From NCBI GenBank assembly GCA_003731675.1, contig RCNQ01000226.1, forward strand, positions 1-7,542: DNA of 7,542 nt, written 5' to 3'. Made by a program: the position numbers and the translations under genes. Under the pieces are notes generated by a model. That model did not search any database. It was given only the letters and a program-made list of their open reading frames with translations, and was not told the origin of the DNA. The DNA is from Bacteroidetes/Chlorobi group bacterium ChocPot_Mid (lineage in GTDB: Bacteria; Bacteroidota; Ignavibacteria; Kapaibacteriales; UBA2268). Shown here one piece after another: positions 1 through 6,597 of this stretch (position 1 is the stretch's first letter; every line of letters starts with the position of its first letter).

Positions 1-649
1 TACTAACAACTGTTCCATCTCTGGAAACAGTAAACCGTATTTTTATTTCAGCAGAAGTATTTACTCCGCTTGGGTATTGCGGTAATTTCTTGTAAAGAAC
101 AGTCCTGTTGCCCCCTCCTCCCCAATCAATCGGACCAATACCGGGACCCAAACCAGGACCTAAACCTTTGTCACCAAGACCAGTTCCATCTGGTGAACCA
201 TCTTTTGTTCCAACATCTCTTGTCCCTGAACCAGCATCCTTTTCATTTTTTCTGTCTGAAGAGAGCTCACTTTTCGGAGCAAAACTGCTTGCATCTTCAG
301 GATTAGCAGAAACAGCATTTTGATTAAACTTTGTTTTAGCTGCAACTTCGGCATCATGCATATTTGACATTGGCTCCTGTCCTTTGTGTGCTCTGCCCTC
401 ATCAGCGAGATTGCCCTTACTTAAACCAGTACCATCACCTACACCAAAATTAATCAGCTCCAAAGGAATAGTATTAATTCTATCTATTACCGGAACGGGC
501 GGTGATAAATAATCCCATACAGGCGATAACCATAAGAGGATAAATGTAATAATCAAAGCGACAGCAAAACCCCTGGCAGTATTCTTATCCCAGGGAATCT
601 TTATCTGCAAAGGCTTACTCTCATCTCTTATTGGTTCGTACATAGTCAT
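1..649 (-). CDS. TonB-family energy transducer, partial (C-terminal end beyond left edge)
   Basis: This gene reads open from an ATG at 649 to the left edge (about 216 residues). The predicted product has a short cytoplasmic N-terminus (about 1-26), one membrane segment (about 27-44, AVALIITFILLWL), and a long hydrophilic periplasmic linker. The linker ends in a Gly/Pro stretch (about 153-180, with GLGPGLGPGIGP). The start of a TonB C-terminal domain follows: 'LPQYPSGVNTSAEIKIRF' and then 'VSRDGTVV', the usual 'YP..a...g.v.v.f.V..dG.V' pattern. TonB proteins use the ExbB/ExbD proton-driven motor to act on outer-membrane receptors. A second ATG at 643 is an alternative start; neither has a Shine-Dalgarno sequence. 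The gene lies 23 bases after the SPOR gene, so the two are probably co-transcribed. The linker is glycine-rich rather than the classic Pro-Lys type. ExbB/ExbD may lie beyond the left edge, but this cannot be seen. Confidence 0.85.
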   Translation of the reverse strand, partial: MTMYEPIRDESKPLQIKIPWDKNTARGFAVALIITFILLWLSPVWDYLSPPVPVIDRINTIPLELINFGVGDGTGLSKGNLADEGRAHKGQEPMSNMHDAEVAAKTKFNQNAVSANPEDASSFAPKSELSSDRKNEKDAGSGTRDVGTKDGSPDGTGLGDKGLGPGLGPGIGPIDWGGGGNRTVLYKKLPQYPSGVNTSAEIKIRFTVSRDGTVVS

Positions 650-672
650 CAAAAAATTTTATTATTACAAAA

Positions 673-1437
673 TTATCTTATTCTATCAATCCATGAGTTA
701 GCAAATCCCGACTTTTGAGCGGCTGATTTTGCTTCATCAATAGATTTAAATGAACCAAACCTTATCCTGTACCAATTCCTGTCTCTTATTTTTTGCGTAG
801 TAATTACAACATCAGGAATATTCTGCCTCTCCAACTTCTCCTTCCATTCTTCTGCATCATCAAGTGATGGAGTAGCATAAACCTGAATTGTAAAAAGTTG
901 TTCTCCTTCTTTCACATTAGATTTTTTTATTCTGGAAGTAAGATTATCTGGATAAGGTGGGTTATTCCAAGATGTTTTTGTATCCTGAGTTTGTTCTTCA
1001 GGTTTATTTTTTTCTTCCTTCGACTTCTTTATCTCCGGTTTTACTGCAACCTGCCTTGGCTTTTCATTTTTTTCTGGTTGAATATTCTGTTCCTCCTGAT
1101 AAACAATTTCATCTTCATCCTTATAAGAACCAGCTGTATCCATATATTCATCGTATTCAGGCAGGTCTTTATCTTCTATCATTTCTTTTTGTTCGCTTAT
1201 TACTTTTTCTTGCTTCTCAATCTTTTTGTCGGAAGAAAAAAGGTTTGCAATATCTTCAAACCCACCACGGTTTATTCCCCAGTCATAAAAAATACCGGAA
1301 ATCACTGCAAATAGTAACAATCCTGCAATTAAAAGCAAGATTACTATTGTCCTCTTACCCCCCTTTTGCGATTGCTTGTCAGGTATAAATGATTCATCAT
1401 TAAATCCTGATTTCCCATTGTTAAAATCATTTTCCAT
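673..1437 (-). CDS. Inner-membrane protein with C-terminal SPOR domain
   Basis: The 254-residue product has a cytoplasmic N-terminus (1-29, ending in basic KGGKR), one membrane helix (about 30-50, TIVILLLIAGLLLFAVISG), a charged segment likely to be coiled coil (about 70-92), and a long Glu/Lys/Gln-rich linker (about 93-177). The C-terminal SPOR domain (about 180-254) shows the hallmark first strand 'LFTIQVYATPS', the helix 'DDAEEWKEKLERQ', 'WYRIRFGSFKSIDEAKSAA' and the terminal strand 'SWIDRIR'. SPOR domains bind peptidoglycan glycan strands that lack stem peptides, often at division sites, so this protein probably ties the inner membrane to the cell wall. It resembles FtsN/DedD in topology, but I see no specific FtsN motif and give no symbol. 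It sits 47 bases after the barrel gene and 23 before the tonB-like gene. No Shine-Dalgarno sequence precedes the ATG, as is usual in Bacteroidota. Confidence 0.9.
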   Translation of the reverse strand: MENDFNNGKSGFNDESFIPDKQSQKGGKRTIVILLLIAGLLLFAVISGIFYDWGINRGGFEDIANLFSSDKKIEKQEKVISEQKEMIEDKDLPEYDEYMDTAGSYKDEDEIVYQEEQNIQPEKNEKPRQVAVKPEIKKSKEEKNKPEEQTQDTKTSWNNPPYPDNLTSRIKKSNVKEGEQLFTIQVYATPSLDDAEEWKEKLERQNIPDVVITTQKIRDRNWYRIRFGSFKSIDEAKSAAQKSGFANSWIDRIR

Positions 1438-1484
1438 TGTAATACTTAATCATTACTTTAACAATTTATTTATTTTCTTCTTTT

Positions 1485-3116
1485 TCAAAATTGATAATAA
1501 GCTTTCAAGCCGAAGAATAATCCTCTTTCTTTGTATCCCTGCCATATATAGATATCCGAATTTAGCAAATTATCCAATACCAATTCAACTTTGAAATTAC
1601 TCAGTATCTTATAAGAAGCATTCAATTTCAAATCCACATATCCTTCAAGCTCAATTTCATTAGCAAAATCCGCATATCTTTTCCCAATATACCGAAGCTC
1701 ACCTCCTGCCAGCAATTTATCATCCATCATCTTTTTTTGATAATTCAACGATACTCTTATTAACGGATTGTACGGTGCAATATTTCCGTTTCCTGATAAG
1801 GTTGAATAATCAAAACTGAAGAAATAACTAATTTCATCTTTTGAAGTCAATAAATAATAACCTTCGCTAAATACATCGAGTTTATTTACTCTTTCGTAAC
1901 TCAAAATAAATGAATCATAATGCAAAGTATCAAAAACAGGTGTCCTGTCTGACGAAGCAATTGAAATACCTGCCGAAGCTCCGATATTCTTCAAAGGATG
2001 ATAATAAATTACTCCTTTTATTAATGGTGTATCGTATAAATAATCAACATCAATTCCTCTTTGTGCATAAGGATTAATATTCATCATTTCCATATATGAA
2101 ACTTTCCTTATTCCTGTGAAAACGCTTGCTTTAATTGTATAATTTTCATTTAATTTATAATCAATTTCACCTCTTATCAAAAGACCACCACGGCTAACAT
2201 CATTGCTATTATTCCCGAATTGCAGTCCTCCTTCAAGATTGATTGTAATTTTGCTAATATCAAATTTCCCAAATAATCCCGCCTCAAAATAAGACACCCC
2301 ATTACCTCTGACTGATTCCAAATCAGCTTTAGCTCTTCCCCCTAACTCATAATTATTATCCATATTCTTAATCTCAATATACCCGCTCAAAAGATTATCA
2401 AATGCAACCGCTTCTTTTGAATCAGTTGTTTTGTCATTCAACTGTAAGGTTTTAAAATCAGCTCCTGTCGAAAATACAAAGTTTGAATAACTGCCTTCAG
2501 AATTTATACCTAATTCCAAATCAAACAAATTTCTTTCCATCGGTTTATCAACTGCATACAATTTATAATTTCTGTTTCCTGCCAACATACTGAATCTTGT
2601 CTTACTCCCTCCAAAGATAAAGTATTTATCTGGTGCTAAATAATCTGCAAATAAATTCAATTTGAACTTATTATAAGCTGAATTCTTCACATGTTCACCA
2701 CCGTAATCAAATCCACCGTTGCCAAAAAAAGTATATTCCTTCAAATTATATTCATATCCTCCCTCAATCTTTGCAAATCCGTATCTACCTACTGATGCAA
2801 TAACATAACCCTTATTAAAATCTGAATTCAAAATTTTATTCGGTAATGGTTGTGGCTGTAATAGTAATGACTGTTGTTTCTCCAACGAATTCAAAGAATC
2901 AAGATTCTCCTGCGACATTGCCAACGGCTTTTCGGGAAATTGCTTTATGCCTGAACGTACATCTACCTGCTCTTTACCTTCAATAATAAAATTCGGTAGT
3001 TCCAAGGGCTTCGAAGATGTTCCCGGTGTTGGTGGTTGGTTCTGCTGTGCAAATATATTCCCTGACAAAAATACAATCATCAGCAACCCTGTAATAATTA
3101 TTTGCTTAACTTTCAT
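1485..3116 (-). CDS. Outer-membrane beta-barrel protein, TonB-dependent-receptor-like but without a plug domain
   Basis: From the ATG at 3116 the product is 543 residues. It begins with a clear signal peptide (MKVKQIIITGLLMIVFLSG, cleaved near NIFA|Q). A Pro/Gln/Ser-rich stretch of about 75 residues follows, holding the motif 'LPNFIIEGKEQVDV'. The remaining roughly 440 residues show alternating polar/aromatic strands and loops typical of a barrel. The C-terminus ('LDNLLNSDIYIWQGYKERG' followed by 'LFFGLKAYYQF') matches the last strands of TonB-dependent receptors and ends in Phe, the signal read by the BAM complex. A full receptor would carry a plug of about 130-150 residues before the barrel; there is no space for it. 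I chose 3116 because it gives a normal signal peptide; in-frame ATGs at 3140 and 3185/3182 are alternatives. The substrate is unknown. A tonB-like gene two positions downstream makes energised action plausible, but a passive role is equally possible. Confidence 0.8.
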   Translation of the reverse strand: MKVKQIIITGLLMIVFLSGNIFAQQNQPPTPGTSSKPLELPNFIIEGKEQVDVRSGIKQFPEKPLAMSQENLDSLNSLEKQQSLLLQPQPLPNKILNSDFNKGYVIASVGRYGFAKIEGGYEYNLKEYTFFGNGGFDYGGEHVKNSAYNKFKLNLFADYLAPDKYFIFGGSKTRFSMLAGNRNYKLYAVDKPMERNLFDLELGINSEGSYSNFVFSTGADFKTLQLNDKTTDSKEAVAFDNLLSGYIEIKNMDNNYELGGRAKADLESVRGNGVSYFEAGLFGKFDISKITINLEGGLQFGNNSNDVSRGGLLIRGEIDYKLNENYTIKASVFTGIRKVSYMEMMNINPYAQRGIDVDYLYDTPLIKGVIYYHPLKNIGASAGISIASSDRTPVFDTLHYDSFILSYERVNKLDVFSEGYYLLTSKDEISYFFSFDYSTLSGNGNIAPYNPLIRVSLNYQKKMMDDKLLAGGELRYIGKRYADFANEIELEGYVDLKLNASYKILSNFKVELVLDNLLNSDIYIWQGYKERGLFFGLKAYYQF

Positions 3117-3181
3117 AAAATTATTAATACTTAATTTCATACTTTTTTTATCATTAGCTTCAGTAACCACGAAATATATCA

Positions 3182-3194
3182 TCATTTTTTCTCC
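3182..3194 (-). promoter_or_regulatory. GGAG Shine-Dalgarno-like site and ATGA stop/start overlap at the TPR-barrel junction
   Basis: The end of the TPR gene reads CTGGAGAAAAAATGATG. GGAG lies at 3194-3191, five bases before an ATG at 3185 and eight before an ATG at 3182, and the TPR stop TGA (3184-3182) overlaps the first ATG. This is the classic layout for translational coupling. Both ATGs are in frame with the barrel gene but would add 23 or 22 residues before its signal peptide. It is the only Shine-Dalgarno-like site near a gene start in the window, so it may be real or a by-product of the Leu-Glu-Lys-Lys codons. Confidence 0.4.
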
Positions 3195-6100
3195 AGTCGC
3201 TTCAATCTGAGTTTAACAGTTTTGCCATACTCATCATCAGGTCTTTGTGTCAGAAGAGCATTATAAATTTCTCTTGCTTTATCCGTTTCACCCAATTTTT
3301 CATACACTTCACCAAGATTTAGCATTGACAATGGATACCATGTTTCCACACCTGCAAATTTTTCCCTTACAACATTGAATGCATCGCGTGCATTCACCCA
3401 GCTCGTATCTCTCATCCACAGTTCCCCTATTCTGAACTGTGCTTCTGCACTCAATGAAACATCGGTCATACTTTCAGCAATGATTTTATATTCCGCCCTT
3501 GCTGAATCATACAACCCTTTATTTCTGTAATAACCAGCAATCCTGTATCTGCTCTGTTCCCCGAATTCACTCCCTTTGTATTTATCCGCTGTTTCTCGGT
3601 AAAGTTTCATTGCACTTACAGTATCTCCCATTTCATGCTTAATGACTGCTCTTTCAAAACCTGCCTGTGCTGAGTTTTGGTCATCAGGATATTTCTTTGT
3701 AATGACCTGAAAAATTGAATCTGCCTTTTTAATGTCACTCATCTTTTTCATTAAAAGCCCGTATTCGAGCAATCCCATAGCTGTGAACTCACTCTCCGGA
3801 TATTTCTTCTCTAACATTTTAAAAGCATCAATTGCATTATCATTATCATTCAAATTAACATAACTCTTCCCCATCCAGTACAAAGCTTCACTGTTCCTCT
3901 TACTATCCGGATATGCCTTTATAAAATTCCTATACTCATCAACAGCATCCTTAAATCTCATTCCCGAATAAAACATATCTGCCTTTTTAATAAATAATTC
4001 CTGTGCAAAAGGTGTATTCGGATGACTGCTGATAACAGAATCGGCTATCAAAATTGCTTCCTGTTCTCTTCCTAATGCCATATAGCAAAATTGCAGACTT
4101 CGCCAAGCTTCTGGTGCAAGCCCATCACTTGGAAACTGCCTTACAACATTGTTATATGCTTCTATTGCACCTTCATAATTTCCTTGATTGTAATATGCAT
4201 CACCTATGGCATAATACGCTCTGACTACCAAATCATGTTGCGAATACGCCTGTATTAAGAATCTGAAGTTATCAATCGCTTCCTTGTAATCCTTCTGCTG
4301 AAATCTAATCCAGCCAATAAGATAAAGCGAATATGGCGCATAAGCCGAACGTGGATAATTCCTCACAAAATTCAACAAAGATGATATCGCCTGCTCATAT
4401 TGACCTAATCTGTAAAGTGCATGACAAAGCTGATAAGAACAATACTGACCTTCGTCTGATTTAGGTGAAAAATTCATTGCTTTTCGATACTGTTCTGCAG
4501 CATTTTTATAATCTTTCATTATATAATATCCGTCTGCCTGTCTCGCAAGTACTTCCATTGCATACTTAGAACGAGGATAATCCTTAGACATCCTGTCAAA
4601 TATTTCTGACGATTTCTTAAACTGCTGTAATCTGAAATAAGCCCAGCCCTGACCATACATAGCTTCTTCCCGTCTGTCACTCGTTGGAAATTGTTGAAGT
4701 AAATTCCCATAAGTCTCTGCGGCATTTTTCAGTAAATCTGAACGATAATAAGCTTCACCAAGCCAAAACAATGCTTCGTCTATTCGTTTATCCTTCTTGT
4801 TGTTCCCAATAAAAGTATTCAATACTGTAATTGCTTCTGCATTCCTGTGACTCAGTACCAAACCAATTCCTCTTTTCAATCTCGATTCTGCTAAGTACCA
4901 TTCCTTCTGTGGCATAAAATTAATCGAACTCCTCATTGCTATCTGTTCTGCCTTACCATATTCAATAACAGACTTATCCCATTGCCTCAACTCCATATAA
5001 GTTGCTCCTAAAAGCAAAGCAATTCTCACTGCTACTATCCCTTCACTTGCTTCCCTTTGCGCTCTTTCCAAAGTCCGTCTGCTATCATCAAACTTCCCAC
5101 CTTCATAATAAATTTGTCCCAATTCCATCAATACCTGCCCCAGAAACGGATAATTCGGTTCTATCGAAAGTGCCCCAATTTCTTTAACTGCCTGTTCTCT
5201 GTTCCCACTCCTTTTCAAAGCTATAGTCCTGTACATCTGTGCCGCTGCTTTGTTCCGTGCATTTATCGGCTTATCTTTATTTATCAGCTCATCATAATAT
5301 TCAATCGCTTCTTTATTTCTCCCAAGATTAAGTAATGCCCAACCCATTCCCAATTTCACATATTCATTCAATTCTGCATTACTATTATAATTCTCCAAAA
5401 AAGTTTTAAATTCCAGCAATGCACTCTCATACTTACCAGCAATGTTCATTGCCTCTCCACGAAGATACTGCAAATCGGCTTCTGCATTATTGATGTAATC
5501 CTGTTTCTCATATAACTTCCCGATAGAATCCTGAACTGTTATCTTTTCTGCAGTACTTCTGACATTCTCCAAGATATCAATTGATGTAAATGCTTCTCTC
5601 AAAATCAATCTGTTATTTATTTCGCGTATTCTCGAAGCAAGATATGTATTGCGATAAGGATACTTCTTTGCTATTGTGTTATAATAATTAATTGCTACTT
5701 CATAATTCCTGTTTATCTCTTCACTTATTCCCAGAATATACAAAGCATCATCTGCCCTCTCTTCATCACCATATACCCTGTAACACTCTTCAAAAAGACC
5801 CTTGGCTTCCCCATATCTGCCTTGCTGACAAAGCGATACTCCCCCCCAAAAAAGACAATTATGTGCTATTTCCCTGTACACACTGTCTCCTCTTATTCCA
5901 AACTCAGATTCTGCGAGCTTCTTGCAATAACCAAAATATTCCACCGCCTTGTTGTACTTTTTTGCTTCAAATGCAATATAACCCCGCATAACAGCCGCAA
6001 AAGAAACAAACGGTGAATTTGCCCTTAACCTTATAAATTCATTTAATTTGTAATCTGCATTCTTGTAATTTTTGGTGAGGAAATCTATATTTACATCCAA

Positions 6101-6340
6101 CAAAATTGCCTTGTCTTCTGCTGTATTTCCCGGATACTTATTTATTGTAGCTATTAACTTTTCTTCTGATTTTCTGACTAACAATTCATCAAATAAATTC
6201 TCGGCTTTTGTAATCCCTCCTATCCCATAACCATAATTGTCTTCGATTAATTGAGCATTGATTCTCAAATTGGTAATTACAATCAGCAGAATATAAAAGC
6301 TGGTCAAAACTATTCTTGTTTTATTTTTTCTCATTCCCAT
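3182..6340 (-). CDS. Large secreted TPR-repeat protein (about 1050 residues)
   Basis: The product has 1052 residues. A signal peptide spans about 1-29 (MRKNKTRIVLTSFYILLIVIT, cleavage near INA|Q), so it is exported to the periplasm or the inner face of the outer membrane. Nearly all the rest is TPR-like helical hairpins of the type 'A.y.lG..yy..g.y..Ai..y..vi..yP.s', as in periplasmic YbgF/CpoB and BamD-like proteins. I count roughly 22 units. Those before residue 517 are irregular in length; those from 518 to 924 are exactly 37 residues each; three more of 36-38 residues follow to 1036. There is no enzymatic domain, so a scaffold or adaptor role is inferred. Start: ATG at 6340 or at 6334 (MRKNK), neither with a Shine-Dalgarno sequence. 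The stop at 3182 overlaps a possible ATG of the downstream barrel gene, so the pair is probably co-expressed. A T6-G7 tract lies in the gene at residues 163-167. Confidence 0.9.
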   Translation of the reverse strand: MGMRKNKTRIVLTSFYILLIVITNLRINAQLIEDNYGYGIGGITKAENLFDELLVRKSEEKLIATINKYPGNTAEDKAILLDVNIDFLTKNYKNADYKLNEFIRLRANSPFVSFAAVMRGYIAFEAKKYNKAVEYFGYCKKLAESEFGIRGDSVYREIAHNCLFWGGVSLCQQGRYGEAKGLFEECYRVYGDEERADDALYILGISEEINRNYEVAINYYNTIAKKYPYRNTYLASRIREINNRLILREAFTSIDILENVRSTAEKITVQDSIGKLYEKQDYINNAEADLQYLRGEAMNIAGKYESALLEFKTFLENYNSNAELNEYVKLGMGWALLNLGRNKEAIEYYDELINKDKPINARNKAAAQMYRTIALKRSGNREQAVKEIGALSIEPNYPFLGQVLMELGQIYYEGGKFDDSRRTLERAQREASEGIVAVRIALLLGATYMELRQWDKSVIEYGKAEQIAMRSSINFMPQKEWYLAESRLKRGIGLVLSHRNAEAITVLNTFIGNNKKDKRIDEALFWLGEAYYRSDLLKNAAETYGNLLQQFPTSDRREEAMYGQGWAYFRLQQFKKSSEIFDRMSKDYPRSKYAMEVLARQADGYYIMKDYKNAAEQYRKAMNFSPKSDEGQYCSYQLCHALYRLGQYEQAISSLLNFVRNYPRSAYAPYSLYLIGWIRFQQKDYKEAIDNFRFLIQAYSQHDLVVRAYYAIGDAYYNQGNYEGAIEAYNNVVRQFPSDGLAPEAWRSLQFCYMALGREQEAILIADSVISSHPNTPFAQELFIKKADMFYSGMRFKDAVDEYRNFIKAYPDSKRNSEALYWMGKSYVNLNDNDNAIDAFKMLEKKYPESEFTAMGLLEYGLLMKKMSDIKKADSIFQVITKKYPDDQNSAQAGFERAVIKHEMGDTVSAMKLYRETADKYKGSEFGEQSRYRIAGYYRNKGLYDSARAEYKIIAESMTDVSLSAEAQFRIGELWMRDTSWVNARDAFNVVREKFAGVETWYPLSMLNLGEVYEKLGETDKAREIYNALLTQRPDDEYGKTVKLRLKRLEKK
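3569..4789 (-). other. Eleven tandem TPR units in exact 37-residue (111-base) register
   Basis: Residues 518-924 of the TPR protein divide into eleven units of exactly 37 residues with no insertion or deletion. The unit ends fall at 554, 591, 628, 665, 702, 739, 776, 813, 850, 887 and 924, and most end in the same type of tail: FPTS, YPRS, YPRS, FPSD, HPNT, YPDS, YPES, YPDD. Each contains the two-helix pattern A/G-x-x-Y followed by A-x-x-x-Y/F. A canonical TPR is 34 residues; the extra three lengthen the turn after the second helix, as in YbgF/BamD-type repeats. At base level the units are well diverged, so this is an old array and not a recent duplication. Confidence 0.8.
5841..5853 (-). repeat. 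T6-G7 homopolymer tract inside the TPR gene
   Basis: On the coding strand the bases read TTTTTTGGGGGGG, across codons for L163, F164, W165, G166 and G167. The frame is intact at the length shown. A gain or loss of one base would shift the frame and end the protein early, before most of its TPR units. A run of seven G stands out in AT-rich DNA where other glycine codons were available. It may be chance, a slippage-prone (phase-variable) site, or a place where sequencing errors are likely. Confidence 0.6.
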
Positions 6341-6393
6341 AATAACAGAATTTAATTTTCTTTCTATAATCCATTTTTTTCTGTTATCAGTCC

Positions 6394-6423
6394 ATAATAA
6401 ATTATTTTAATCAACAATTACAA
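6394..6423 (-). promoter_or_regulatory. Possible sigma70-type promoter for the TPR operon
   Basis: On the minus strand TTGTAA (6423-6418) is followed after 18 bases by TATTAT (6399-6394), giving a leader of roughly 45 bases before the TPR start at 6340. Each box is close to TTGACA/TATAAT, but the surroundings are so AT-rich that such matches arise easily. I did not find a clean Bacteroidota-type TTTG/TAnnTTTG promoter. The position fits the only sizeable gap ahead of the four-gene cluster, which is the main support. Confidence 0.25.
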
Positions 6424-6477
6424 TGAGTAATTGAAAATTACTATTATTCAGAACTGATTAAACTATGCTGCAATTAC

Positions 6478-6532
6478 AAATTAATAAATTTTTTTTAGAT
6501 AAACTAATATAATATTTATTATTTATTAATTT
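6478..6532. repeat. 12-base perfect inverted repeat in the AT-only spacer
   Basis: AAATTAATAAAT at 6478-6489 is matched by its reverse complement ATTTATTAATTT at 6521-6532, with 31 bases between. Each arm is made only of A and T, and each is followed by or runs into a run of T on the plus strand. It lies in the 257-base spacer (6341-6597) between the FadL-like gene and the TPR operon, upstream of the promoter candidate. It could be an operator, curved DNA or a weak transcription stop, or chance in DNA of this composition. Confidence 0.35.
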
Positions 6533-6597
6533 TTTTTACTCTTTCGAAACTATTCTGTTAGATTTTTTATGAAAATTTTAGTCAATTCTCAAAAAAA

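Noticed and set aside
70..402. Short open frames on both strands near the left edge
   Set aside because: The real frame here is the tonB-like gene running off the edge from 649; it has the membrane segment and the TonB C-terminal motif, while the short frames have nothing recognisable.
898..1388. Open frames on the plus strand rich in Phe, Leu and Ile that look like membrane proteins
   Set aside because: They are antisense to the Lys/Glu-rich SPOR gene; A-rich codons read backwards give Phe/Leu, so the hydrophobicity is an artefact.
1439..1456. Small inverted repeat GTAAT...ATTAC just before the SPOR start
   Set aside because: Five paired AT-rich bases with an eight-base loop is expected by chance in this composition.
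5002..6016. Several short plus-strand open frames of 60-100 codons
   Set aside because: They lie antisense within the TPR gene, show no recognisable domain or start signal, and the opposite frame has clear repeat structure.
6571..6590. Weak hairpin (GAGAATT/AATTTTC on the minus strand) just after the FadL-like stop, considered as a terminator
   Set aside because: The stem is AT-rich with a wobble pair and no T-run follows it on the minus strand, so it does not fit an intrinsic terminator.
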